The notes below the pieces were generated by a model, which saw only the letters and a list, made by a program, of their open reading frames with translations, ran no database searches and had not been told where the DNA came from. From a bacterium (GTDB lineage: Bacteria; UBA10199; DSSB01), in contig JAUHYS010000026.1 in assembly GCA_030426445.1 (NCBI GenBank), positions 1-13,636 on the forward strand: a stretch of 13,636 bases of DNA, in the 5' to 3' direction. This document shows, in pieces, positions 1 through 6,098 of this stretch. The position numbers were made by a program, and so were the translations under genes. Every line of letters starts with the position of its first letter. Position 1 is the first letter of the stretch.

Positions 1-1
1 T

Positions 2-547
2 AAAAATTTAAAAAAGGAAATAGAAGAAGGTAAATTTCGGGAAGATTTATATTATCGTCTTAATGTCATTCCTGTTATCTTACCTCCTTTAAGAGAACGT
101 ATTGAAGACCTGCCTTTATTTGTGGATTTATTTACTCAACGTTATAATCGAAAATATGGCCGCGAAGTCAAGTTTAGCCAAGAGGCGCTTTCTGTGCTTG
201 CCCAATATGATTGGCCGGGAAATATTCGCGAACTGGAAAACTTAGTTGCCAGGCTTTTGGCCATTCACCCAACGGATTTAATTAAGTCGGAGGATATTCC
301 TTTAGACTATCAATTTTCTGATCCAAGCATGATTAAAACCATGAATGGTGAACCTAAAGACCGTCTTAAAATCGCCACAGATGCTTTCGAGCGGGGTTTT
401 ATTTTACGGGTTTTAGAAAAAGAAAGATGGCATCAAGAGAATGCGGCTGAAAAATTAGGTATTCATCGTAAAACGTTAGAGTATAAAATTAAACGTCTTA
501 AATTAGATGAAGTCATCGGCCAGCAGCGTAAAATGCGTAATGCTTAA
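2..547 (+). CDS. sigma-54-dependent response regulator / enhancer-binding protein, C-terminal part (5' end outside window)
   Basis: NtrC-family activator that would remodel sigma-54 RNA polymerase by ATP hydrolysis. The frame is open from base 2, giving 181 visible residues. They begin inside the AAA+ domain with FREDLYYRLN (about residues 12-21), which carries the arginine-finger region of this family, followed by PPLRERIEDLP. The sensor-II motif WPGNIRELEN lies at about 71-80. A C-terminal Fis-type helix-turn-helix follows at about 143-166 (ENAAEKLGIHRKTLEYKIKRL). The N-terminal receiver or sensory domain and the Walker motifs are upstream of the window, so the signal cannot be named. The last codons overlap the start of prmA by 8 nt. 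The family call is secure; the target genes are unknown, and by eye I saw no -24/-12 sigma-54 promoter in this window. Confidence 0.93.
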   Translation, partial: KNLKKEIEEGKFREDLYYRLNVIPVILPPLRERIEDLPLFVDLFTQRYNRKYGREVKFSQEALSVLAQYDWPGNIRELENLVARLLAIHPTDLIKSEDIPLDYQFSDPSMIKTMNGEPKDRLKIATDAFERGFILRVLEKERWHQENAAEKLGIHRKTLEYKIKRLKLDEVIGQQRKMRNA

Positions 548-1412
548 TATCATTCAATCTTATCAATATTACCATGTTCTCGATTTAATCCTTCCCCAAG
601 AATCTTGCCCCGCTTGGAAAGAGTTTCTTTTTTCTATCGGGAGCGTAGGCATTGAAGAGCTAAAAAATGTGGGCTCTAAATCTGATATTAAAATAGAAAT
701 AAAGAGCTACTTTGAGGACGAACAAGGTATTAAGCAGCTTAAAACCAAGGTCCAAAGTTGTTCCTTGCCCTCTTATGAAATAAAATTTTCAAGTTTTGGA
801 ATCGCGGTAGACCATCATAGTGTTTACGAAGAAGCCCCGGTTTTAATCGGTTCAGACTTTGAAATTTGTCCACCTAGTTATAAGAATAGGCTTCAACTGG
901 ATTCTTCTCATAGCAAAAAAAGAATTTATCTAAAGCATGGAGCTGCATTTGGAACGGGTTTACACCCCACCACGGGTTTAGTTTCAAAAAAGCTATTACA
1001 AATTAATCTTGAGGATAAAAAAGTTTTGGATATTGGGACAGGGACGGGGATATTAGCCATTCTCGTAAAGTTAGCCCATGCTAAAAAAGTCGATGCTGTA
1101 GAGATTTCTTCTTTAGCCAGTGAGTTAGCTAAAGAGAATTTTGCCCTTAATGAGATAGAAGATATTACACTTTACTCTCAGCTTTCAGAAGTGTCTGAGC
1201 GTTACTCCCTCATTGTGGCTAACATAATGGCTTCCACCTTGATTCATTTAAAAGAGGAAATGAAAACCCGCTCCTTGCCTGGAGCAACCTTATTATTTTC
1301 TGGAATTTTAGAGAGCGAAAGAAAGCAGTGGTTAGAAGCTTACCGCGATTTTGAAATTGACTATGAAGAGCAAGAAGAAGGTTGGTGCTTGTTTTACGGA
1401 AGTTTTTCTTAA
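540..1412 (+). CDS. prmA: ribosomal protein L11 methyltransferase (PrmA)
   Basis: SAM-dependent methyltransferase expected to methylate ribosomal protein L11 in the cytoplasm. The product is 290 aa, a usual length for PrmA. The family signature AFGTGLHPTT is at about residues 136-145. The SAM-binding glycine motif VLDIGTGTGIL is at about 162-172 and VANIMAST, with the conserved Asn-Ile, at about 226-233. The N-terminal region matches the L11-recognition part only loosely. I chose ATG 540 rather than the in-frame ATG at 507: 540 puts the usual PrmA start next to the end of the regulator gene, with an 8-nt overlap (540-547). There is no clear Shine-Dalgarno sequence, so translation is probably coupled to the regulator. 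The gene ends 9 nt from the end of the opposing osmC-like gene. Confidence 0.93.
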   Translation: MLNIIQSYQYYHVLDLILPQESCPAWKEFLFSIGSVGIEELKNVGSKSDIKIEIKSYFEDEQGIKQLKTKVQSCSLPSYEIKFSSFGIAVDHHSVYEEAPVLIGSDFEICPPSYKNRLQLDSSHSKKRIYLKHGAAFGTGLHPTTGLVSKKLLQINLEDKKVLDIGTGTGILAILVKLAHAKKVDAVEISSLASELAKENFALNEIEDITLYSQLSEVSERYSLIVANIMASTLIHLKEEMKTRSLPGATLLFSGILESERKQWLEAYRDFEIDYEEQEEGWCLFYGSFS

Positions 1413-1421
1413 GCCACTTTT

Positions 1422-1832
1422 TTATTGATTCCATTTAAACTGAATATCCAGCTCGATTTCTGGATTGAGGGATTCTTTTACCGGGCAAGTCATGGCCGTG
1501 CGCTGTAATATGGTTTGCATTTTTTTATCAACCTTGGCCTTACAACTGAACTGACAGATGATTTTTTTGATTCGCCGAGGAGAGTCGGAACTCATTATTT
1601 TTTCTATCTGCGCTGTTAAACCTGTGAGTTTGACTTGATGTTGCTGTGCTTTGATTCCCATCATCGTGATGATACACGCTCCCAAAGCAGTTGCAACAAG
1701 ATCGCTCGGAGAAAAACTTTCTCCTTTTCCATGATTATCGCTTGGGGCATCGGTGATGAGCTGAGTTTTTGAAGGGCCGTGAGCGGCTTTGACTCTGAGA
1801 TGATCTAAATATTCGAGGTTCATGGTGACCAT
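1422..1832 (-). CDS. OsmC/Ohr-family peroxiredoxin-like protein
   Basis: Small cytoplasmic thiol protein of the OsmC superfamily, whose members reduce organic hydroperoxides with a cysteine pair. The product is 136 aa. Diagnostic features are GESFSPSDLVATALGAC at about 37-53 and TCPVKESL at about 115-122. Cys53 and Cys116 are the likely peroxidatic and resolving cysteines by analogy to the OsmC pair. The sequence looks nearer to the general OsmC/YhfA-like group than to Ohr, so the substrate is uncertain. The start at 1832 is supported by an AAGGA ribosome binding site about 7 nt upstream; this site overlaps the TAA stop of apaG. It is the second gene of an apaG-osmC unit with a 10-nt gap, suggesting co-transcription and translational coupling. 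Confidence 0.9.
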   Translation of the reverse strand: MVTMNLEYLDHLRVKAAHGPSKTQLITDAPSDNHGKGESFSPSDLVATALGACIITMMGIKAQQHQVKLTGLTAQIEKIMSSDSPRRIKKIICQFSCKAKVDKKMQTILQRTAMTCPVKESLNPEIELDIQFKWNQ

Positions 1833-1842
1833 AGTGAATTCC

Positions 1843-2226
1843 TTAATGTAAGGTGTAGTTTGCTTTTAGATGAAAGCTTGCAATATTTGCATTAAAAAAG
1901 CTACCGTCGTTTCTTTTCATTTGATAGCTTCCGTGCATACTGCCAATGGGAGTTTTTAGAGGGCAAAAGCTCGTATATTCAAAGTTTTCTCCTGGTGACA
2001 GAATCGGAGTTTGTCCGATGACGCCGGGACCTTCGACTTCTTCAACTTTACCCAAGGCATCCGTAATGTACCAGTGGCGGCGGAGTAATTGCGCGGTTTC
2101 ATCACCTTCATTGGATATTTTGATGTGATAAGCAAAAACATAGTGTTGATTTTGGGGGTCAGAGTGTTCGATCAGGTATTCACTTGTCACTTCAATGCGA
2201 ATGCCATCTGTAAGTGTATTTGACAT
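1843..2226 (-). CDS. apaG: ApaG-family protein
   Basis: The single-domain ApaG protein has an immunoglobulin-like beta fold. It has been linked genetically to Co2+/Mg2+ homeostasis and ApaH in enterobacteria, but its biochemical role is not settled. The product is 127 aa, the normal length, and aligns throughout with the family. Visible motifs are RRHWYITDALG (about 49-59), the glycine loop EGPGVIGQTP (about 65-74), the SPGENFEYTSFCPL strand pair (about 77-90) and GSMHGSYQM (about 96-103). The start at 2226 has a strong AAAGGAAG ribosome binding site 5-8 nt upstream. No apaH or rsmA neighbour is present here; it is paired with an osmC-like gene instead and diverges from efp. Confidence 0.93.
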   Translation of the reverse strand: MSNTLTDGIRIEVTSEYLIEHSDPQNQHYVFAYHIKISNEGDETAQLLRRHWYITDALGKVEEVEGPGVIGQTPILSPGENFEYTSFCPLKTPIGSMHGSYQMKRNDGSFFNANIASFHLKANYTLH

Positions 2227-2269
2227 AAAACTTCCTTTAAGTGTTATTGAGTTTCCTTCCCTCCCTAAA

Positions 2270-2297
2270 AAAATAGGGTGTTTTATCTCATACTCAA
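2270..2297 (-). promoter_or_regulatory. candidate sigma-70 promoter for apaG-osmC
   Basis: On the minus strand, TTGAGT (complement of 2292-2297) and TATTTT (complement of 2270-2275) are separated by 16 nt. Each matches the consensus at 4 of 6 positions. Transcription would start near 2263, about 37 nt before the apaG start. It is a modest match and the only reasonable pair I saw in this gap on that strand. Confidence 0.3.
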
Positions 2298-2321
2298 GTC
2301 AATTAAGATTTCAAACTATTT

Positions 2322-2349
2322 TTGTTTTTAGCTTGCAAATATGTAATAT
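2322..2349 (+). promoter_or_regulatory. candidate sigma-70 promoter for efp
   Basis: TTGTTT (2322-2327) and TAATAT (2344-2349) are spaced by 16 nt in an AT-rich divergent gap. The expected start is near 2356, giving a leader of about 55 nt. That leader contains a small perfect dyad, ATCTTT-ATT-AAAGAT (2376-2390), followed by the ribosome binding site AAAAGGAG (2396-2403). Both boxes are imperfect. Confidence 0.35.
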
Positions 2350-2411
2350 AGTTTCATTCGTGGTCAATCTAAGCTATCTTTATTAAAGATCAATGAAAAG
2401 GAGTTTAAAAT

Positions 2412-2972
2412 ATGTTAAGTGGCAATCAAATTCGTGTTGGAATGATTATCGAGTATCAAGGGAAGCCCTATTATGTCATGGAAGCCATTCACCGTACCCC
2501 CGGGAATAAACGCGCACTTATGCAGACTAAACTCCGCGATCTTTTGACAGGAGATCAGGCAGAAGTCCGCTTTAGTTCTTCCGACAAGGTCGAGCGGATT
2601 TCATTGCCCGAAAGAAAAATGCAGTTTTTGTATCAGGATACGGAAGGCTTTCATTTTATGGATATCGAAAATTACGAGCAGATCATTATGCCAGTGGATC
2701 AGGTAGGGGATGCGGTTCACTTTATCTTGCCAGAAGCCGTCATTGGAGTGACTTTTTACGAAGGCAAAAGTATCGGTATCAATTTGCCCAACACAATGGC
2801 TTTAAAAGTCAAAGAGACCGAACCCGAATTAAAAGGCGCGACCGCTACCAGTCGATACAAACCCGCGATCTTAGAAACCGGACTTCAGGTAAAAGTACCT
2901 CCTTTTATTAGTGAAGGCGATACGGTTCGTATTGAGACCTCTAGCCACGATTATATCACACGAGTCACTTAA
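2412..2972 (+). CDS. efp: translation elongation factor P, 'TPGN' loop variant
   Basis: EF-P binds between the P and E sites of stalled ribosomes and promotes peptide-bond formation at polyproline stretches. The product is 186 aa, a typical length, with the KOW-like N domain (about 1-63) and two OB-type domains (about 65-126 and 128-185). VKVPPFISEGDTVRIET near the C-terminus is the usual family signature. In the tip loop, the residue aligned with E. coli Lys34 is Asn32, in TPGNKRA, with Lys33 and Arg34 following. This is a recognised natural variant type rather than a broken gene, but it argues against EpmA-style beta-lysylation at the canonical position. The start at 2412 has AAAAGGAG 8 nt upstream. 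The cbpA-like gene follows 76 nt downstream. Confidence 0.95.
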   Translation: MLSGNQIRVGMIIEYQGKPYYVMEAIHRTPGNKRALMQTKLRDLLTGDQAEVRFSSSDKVERISLPERKMQFLYQDTEGFHFMDIENYEQIIMPVDQVGDAVHFILPEAVIGVTFYEGKSIGINLPNTMALKVKETEPELKGATATSRYKPAILETGLQVKVPPFISEGDTVRIETSSHDYITRVT

Positions 2973-3010
2973 TAAACTAAAAAAATATAAGCTAGATTAT
3001 ACAATTCCCC

Positions 3011-3038
3011 TTGTCAGAAGTTCTATCCGCATTATATT
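3011..3038 (+). promoter_or_regulatory. candidate sigma-70 promoter for the cbpA-like gene (near-leaderless)
   Basis: TTGTCA (3011-3016) and TATATT (3033-3038) are 16 nt apart, and each matches consensus at 5 of 6 positions. The predicted start near 3045 is only about 4 nt before the ATG at 3049. This fits the absence of a Shine-Dalgarno sequence before that ATG. No CIRCE-type heat-shock operator is visible. Confidence 0.45.
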
Positions 3039-3048
3039 AATTTTAGCT

Positions 3049-4032
3049 ATGGCAAACAAAGATTATTACAAAGTGTTGGGAGTTGAGCGAAAAGCCAATG
3101 CGCAAGACATTAAAAAGGCTTATCGACAACTGGCAAAAAAATATCACCCGGATGTCAATAAGGGTAATCAAGATGCAGAAAATAAATTTAAAGAAATCTC
3201 AGAGGCCTATGACGTCTTAAGTGATGCTAAAAAACGACAAGAGTACGATATGTTTGGCGCGGCAGGTGCGAGTCCAGGAGGAGGCAGGCAATATTACAGC
3301 AATTACGGGGGGCAAGGGCCTAGTGATTTTGATTTTTCTAGTTTTTTTTCTGGGAGCCAACAGAACAAGGGACAGCGTTTTGAATCCGGAGATTTAGGTG
3401 ATATCTTTGGGGATATTTTTGGTATGGGGTCCAGAGCTTCTTCAAGGCGGCAATCTAGGGGAGGTGCATCTGCTCCTCCTCAAAAGGGGGCAGACCAAAT
3501 ATATCGGATGGAAATTGATTTTGTCGAATCCATACAAGGCAAGATTAGTAAAATTGCACTCCCCCAAGCTAAGCATACGCAAAAAATTAATGTTAAGATT
3601 CCTGCGGGTGTCAATACCGGAGCAAAAATTCGTTTAGCCGGTAAGGGAGGGGCTTCTCCTACGGGAGGGCCACCGGGAGACCTGTTTTTAGAAATTTTAG
3701 TCAAACCGCACCCTTATTTTAAACGTGAAGGCGATGATGTTTTCTTGCACCTTCCTATTACTCTAGAGGAAGCCATCAATGGGGCTTCCATAACGGTTCC
3801 CACCCCCAGTGGTTCGATAAAGATGAAAATTCCTGCGGGAGCACAAGGTGGCCAAAAATTACGTCTTAAAGGCAAAGGCGCGCCTCACCGGAAAGGGGGC
3901 GGGGTAGGGGACCAATATGTCATTTTAGAAATCAAACTCCCTAAAGAAGTCGATGCCGAAGGCAAAAAACTGATCTCTGAGTTTTGTCAAAAGTACCCCA
4001 TCCATCCTCGCAGTCATTTTATCGAGCCTTAA
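3049..4032 (+). CDS. cbpA: DnaJ/Hsp40 co-chaperone, CbpA-like (type II, no zinc finger)
   Basis: J-domain co-chaperone that would stimulate DnaK ATPase and deliver unfolded substrates. The product is 327 aa. The J domain spans about 4-70, with the essential HPD at 33-35. A Gly/Phe-rich segment follows at about 70-140, including DIFGDIFG at about 118-125. Two beta-sandwich substrate-binding domains follow (about 148-215 and 220-300) with the repeated signature KIPAG...G.K.RL.GKG at about 183-200 and 260-277. Only one cysteine is present (313), so the four CxxCxGxG zinc motifs of true DnaJ are absent; this makes it CbpA/DnaJ type II. An open frame extends back to 2911, but J domains begin just after MANKDYY, so ATG 3049 is the start. 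No Shine-Dalgarno sequence is seen. A separate dnaK-linked dnaJ may exist elsewhere. Confidence 0.92.
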   Translation: MANKDYYKVLGVERKANAQDIKKAYRQLAKKYHPDVNKGNQDAENKFKEISEAYDVLSDAKKRQEYDMFGAAGASPGGGRQYYSNYGGQGPSDFDFSSFFSGSQQNKGQRFESGDLGDIFGDIFGMGSRASSRRQSRGGASAPPQKGADQIYRMEIDFVESIQGKISKIALPQAKHTQKINVKIPAGVNTGAKIRLAGKGGASPTGGPPGDLFLEILVKPHPYFKREGDDVFLHLPITLEEAINGASITVPTPSGSIKMKIPAGAQGGQKLRLKGKGAPHRKGGGVGDQYVILEIKLPKEVDAEGKKLISEFCQKYPIHPRSHFIEP

Positions 4033-4055
4033 AATTATCTGCTGTCGAAGTTATA

Positions 4056-4084
4056 TTGACATCTCTTCTTAGGTATTTTAAAAA
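4056..4084 (+). promoter_or_regulatory. near-consensus sigma-70 promoter
   Basis: TTGACA (4056-4061, 6 of 6) and TAAAAT (4079-4084, 5 of 6) have the ideal 17-nt spacer. This is the best promoter match I found in the window. The start would be near 4091, roughly 257 nt before the next coding start at 4348. It therefore drives either a long leader or a separate short RNA. Confidence 0.55.
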
Positions 4085-4137
4085 TTAAGATAGCATGCCT
4101 TTTTTAGGCTTCAACCCCCATTAAAAATCAATTCAAA

Positions 4138-4168
4138 TGTCGGACTTGTCGGACGTCGTCCGACAAGT
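4138..4168. repeat. GTCGGAC repeat cluster with perfect 11-bp dyad
   Basis: TGTCGGAC occurs at 4138-4145 and again at 4147-4154, and its complement GTCCGACA at 4158-4165. The perfect inverted repeat ACTTGTCGGAC (4144-4154) / GTCCGACAAGT (4158-4168) has a 3-nt centre. It is much more GC-rich than its surroundings and has no T-run after it, so it reads as a protein-binding dyad, a REP-like unit or an RNA stem rather than a terminator. Confidence 0.6.
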
Positions 4169-4252
4169 TGTAAATGTAACTTATTGAAATTTATAAATAA
4201 ATTCTTTTCGTTATTTTAAAAAAACCAATAAATAGCGTTTTTTTGCGAATGC

Positions 4253-4291
4253 GCAATTGAATGGATCGCCTTATCAGTTGCATTTTTTTTT
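4253..4291 (+). terminator. candidate intrinsic terminator / attenuator
   Basis: GCAATTG (4253-4259) pairs with CAGTTGC (4275-4281) over 7 bp, including one T-G wobble, with a 15-nt loop. Nine T follow (4283-4291) after a single A. The stem is weak in GC, so its strength is doubtful, but the T-run is the longest in the window. Confidence 0.35.
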
Positions 4292-4334
4292 AGCTATGTT
4301 ATTTCGGAGACACTGAAGTTGTCACCTTTAAACC

Positions 4335-4342
4335 AAAGGAGG
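4335..4342 (+). promoter_or_regulatory. very strong ribosome binding site
   Basis: AAAGGAGG, an almost complete match to the 16S anti-Shine-Dalgarno, sits 5 nt before ATG 4348. It is the strongest in the window and suggests high expression of the secreted repeat protein. It also fixes the start at 4348. Confidence 0.8.
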
Positions 4343-4347
4343 ATGGT

Positions 4348-4872
4348 ATGTTTTTCCGTCTAAAATCCCTTTCTAAATTTTTGTGTCTATTTACGTTAAC
4401 CTTATTTCTGGGTTCTTCTTTATCAACTTATGCAGCTGAGGAAATTGTCGAAACCGACTTAAATACAGCGGCGCTTCAAAGCGAAACTTATCCCAGTGCA
4501 AGTCAAATCAATCAAAGTGAAGGCATTGATGTGGGGACACCTGCAGCTGAAGCCAAAGATGATTTTTCGGGTGGATTTAAAAAAGTGGGAAGAGGTTTTA
4601 AAAATGGAGCCAAAGCAACCGGCCGAGGTTTCAAAAAAGCCGGTGTGACCACAGGAAGAGCCTTTAAAAAAGCGGGTGTGGCCACGGGTCGCGGTTTTAA
4701 AAAGTTTGGTGTCATGGTGAAAAACTTTTTCACGGGCAAGAAAAGTAAGCAGCAAGAAAATTCCTATATCGAAGAGAGCACATTAAGCTCCAGTCAGAGC
4801 TATGAAGAAAGCAATGTTGTTCGTGAAAACCAGGATCTGGATGCGGTGGGGAATGAAACTCTCTACGAGTAG
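4348..4872 (+). CDS. secreted hypothetical protein with four tandem 11-residue cationic repeats
   Basis: I do not recognise a family. The product is 174 aa. A signal peptide is clear: a basic start (Arg4, Lys6, Lys10), a hydrophobic core at about 11-25 and likely cleavage after Ala29 or Ala30 (STYAA|EE). There is no lipobox. The mature chain has an acidic segment (about 31-75), a strongly basic repeat core (about 76-135) and an acidic, Ser/Gln-rich tail (about 136-174). The core holds four exact 11-residue units at 81-91, 92-102, 103-113 and 114-124 with pattern G-R-[GA]-F-K-[KN]-x-[GA]-[VK]-x-x, preceded by a half unit (GGFKKV) and followed by KNFFTGKK. Synonymous codons differ between units. 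It ends 6 nt from the opposing aminotransferase gene. Possible roles are envelope, nucleic-acid or membrane binding; none is shown by the sequence. Confidence 0.75.
   Translation: MFFRLKSLSKFLCLFTLTLFLGSSLSTYAAEEIVETDLNTAALQSETYPSASQINQSEGIDVGTPAAEAKDDFSGGFKKVGRGFKNGAKATGRGFKKAGVTTGRAFKKAGVATGRGFKKFGVMVKNFFTGKKSKQQENSYIEESTLSSSQSYEESNVVRENQDLDAVGNETLYE
4588..4719 (+). repeat. four in-frame 33-bp tandem repeats
   Basis: Units lie at 4588-4620, 4621-4653, 4654-4686 and 4687-4719, each encoding one 11-residue repeat beginning Gly-Arg. Units 2 and 3 are the most alike in protein. Codons for the shared Gly, Arg, Phe and Lys residues vary (for example GGT TTT AAA AAT, GGT TTC AAA AAA, GCC TTT AAA AAA). 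Confidence 0.85.
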
Positions 4873-4878
4873 ATAGTT

Positions 4879-6060
4879 TTATATTAGCTTTTTGCTTTTT
4901 AAGAAGGCCTTGATGCGTTCGAGGCCTTCTTTAATCCGTTGGGGTTCACAAATATAAGAAAAACGCACATAGCCTTCTCCTTGAGAACCAAAGTCAACTC
5001 CAGGTGTGATGCCAACGCCGGCTTCGTGTAAAAGGTCCCAAGCGAAAGCAAACGAGTCTTGGCTAAAGTGTTTGATATTGGCAAAGATGTAAAAGGCACT
5101 GCTCGGATTGACGGTAATTCTAAAGCCGAGTTTCTTCAGGCCTTCTAGCATGATGAGGCGGCGCTCGTTAAGTGAAGCTTTCATTGCCTTTAATTCGGCA
5201 CTGCATTGAGTCAAAGCCGCGATACCCGCTTTTTGTGCCAAACTCGAAGCCGAGATAAAAAAACTCTGTTGCATATTTTGCAAAGGCTTCATGAATTCTT
5301 TGGGCGCAATCAAATAGCCCAAACGAAAGCCTGTCATGGCATAGGCTTTGGAAAAACCATTTAAGACAAAAGCTTGGTCGGTAAATTCTAAAATCGAGTG
5401 TTCTTTTTTTTCGTAACTCAGCCCGTGATAAATTTCGTCGCTGACAATGTATTTTCCTAACTTAGCTAAAGAAGCTAAAGTTTCTTTTGGAACCAAGCAG
5501 CCGGTTGGGTTGCTGGGCGAGTTGACTAAAATTGCTTTGGTTTTAGCGGTGATTTTTTTTGCAACATCTTTGGGCCGATAGGCAAAGGCCTCTTCTTCGT
5601 AAACATTGACATAGATATTTTTTCCTCCCAAAAATTTAATAAAATTGGGATAGCAAGGATAACAGGGGTTAGAAAGAATCACCTCATCGCCTGGATCCAA
5701 CAAAGCTCCAAAACATAATAGCATGGCAGGGGAGGTCCCAGAAGTGACTAAAACTTGTTCGGGAGAAAGTGTGACTCCATAGCGTTTTTGATAGTGCTGA
5801 ACTATGGCGTCACGAAGTTGCTTTAAGCCCAAAGAGTGTGTATAAAATGTAAAGTCTTCGTCAACAGCTTGTTGAGTTGCGATTTTAATGGCTGCTGGAG
5901 TCGGAAAGTCGGGTTCCCCAATAGAAAAACTAATTATATCTTTGCCTTTTTCTTGCAGAGCTTTTATTTCCTCTAAAATATCCATTGCAATAAAAGGCTC
6001 GATGAGAGAACTGCGATGTGAGACAATCGAGCTAGATTGACTTTTTTTATCCTTTTGCAT
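4879..6060 (-). CDS. pyridoxal-phosphate-dependent class I/II aminotransferase
   Basis: Fold-type I aminotransferase of the aspartate aminotransferase-like group, moving amino groups between an amino acid and a 2-oxoacid in the cytoplasm. The product is 393 aa, a normal length. Visible features are FSIGEPDFPTP (about 45-55), YTHSLGLKQLRDAI (about 73-86), NSPSNPTG with the PLP-ring Asn184, SDEIYHGLSYE with Asp208 and Tyr211, and SKAYAMTGFRLGY with the Schiff-base Lys238. The substrate-carboxylate Arg is in VRFSY (about 366). These fix the family but not the substrate: aspartate, alanine, aromatic amino acids or another are all possible. The start at 6060 has AAAGG about 7 nt upstream. It diverges from the ClC gene with only 38 nt between the starts and converges on the secreted repeat-protein gene. 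Confidence 0.92.
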   Translation of the reverse strand: MQKDKKSQSSSIVSHRSSLIEPFIAMDILEEIKALQEKGKDIISFSIGEPDFPTPAAIKIATQQAVDEDFTFYTHSLGLKQLRDAIVQHYQKRYGVTLSPEQVLVTSGTSPAMLLCFGALLDPGDEVILSNPCYPCYPNFIKFLGGKNIYVNVYEEEAFAYRPKDVAKKITAKTKAILVNSPSNPTGCLVPKETLASLAKLGKYIVSDEIYHGLSYEKKEHSILEFTDQAFVLNGFSKAYAMTGFRLGYLIAPKEFMKPLQNMQQSFFISASSLAQKAGIAALTQCSAELKAMKASLNERRLIMLEGLKKLGFRITVNPSSAFYIFANIKHFSQDSFAFAWDLLHEAGVGITPGVDFGSQGEGYVRFSYICEPQRIKEGLERIKAFLKSKKLI

Positions 6061-6098
6061 GTCTGTACCTTTAATTTATTTTCTTAAAATAATGAGTC

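Larger units (their letters stand above)
4091..4291 (+). ncRNA. candidate small RNA or long 5' leader
   Basis: The span runs from the predicted start of the strong promoter at 4056-4084 to the end of a terminator-like hairpin with a T9 tract. It is about 200 nt with no credible reading frame. It contains an 11-bp perfect hairpin (4144-4168) early in the transcript. The 5' and 3' ends do not pair as in 6S RNA, and I recognise no known RNA family. It could instead be the leader of the gene at 4348 with an attenuator. Confidence 0.27.
4033..4347. other. 315-nt intergenic region without a convincing gene
   Basis: It lies between the cbpA-like gene and the repeat protein gene. From left to right it holds a near-consensus promoter (4056-4084), a GTCGGAC dyad (4138-4168), a very AT-rich stretch (about 4180-4240), a short dyad TTGCG-AATG-CGCAA (4243-4256), a hairpin followed by nine T (4253-4291) and the ribosome binding site of the next gene (4335-4342). 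The only short open frames (9 to 16 codons, such as 4095-4124 and 4137-4187) lack ribosome binding sites. Confidence 0.7.

Noticed and set aside
2195..2386. 63-residue plus-strand open frame across the apaG start and the divergent gap
   Set aside because: Overlaps the well-supported 5' end of apaG on the other strand and lacks a ribosome binding site or any recognisable domain.
2911..3048. Extended N-terminus for the DnaJ-like protein (46 extra residues)
   Set aside because: It overlaps efp in another frame, has no ribosome binding site, and J domains begin immediately after the MANKDYY start.
4137..4187. 16-codon open frame running through the GTCGGAC dyad (MSDLSDVV...)
   Set aside because: No ribosome binding site, very short, and its sequence is explained by the palindrome itself.
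4588..4719. CRISPR-like array
   Set aside because: The 33-bp units are contiguous with no spacers and are in frame within a coding sequence.
4459..4755. 98-residue open frame on the minus strand opposite the repeat protein gene
   Set aside because: It is the antisense shadow of the 33-bp repeats; the plus frame has a signal peptide and a perfect ribosome binding site.
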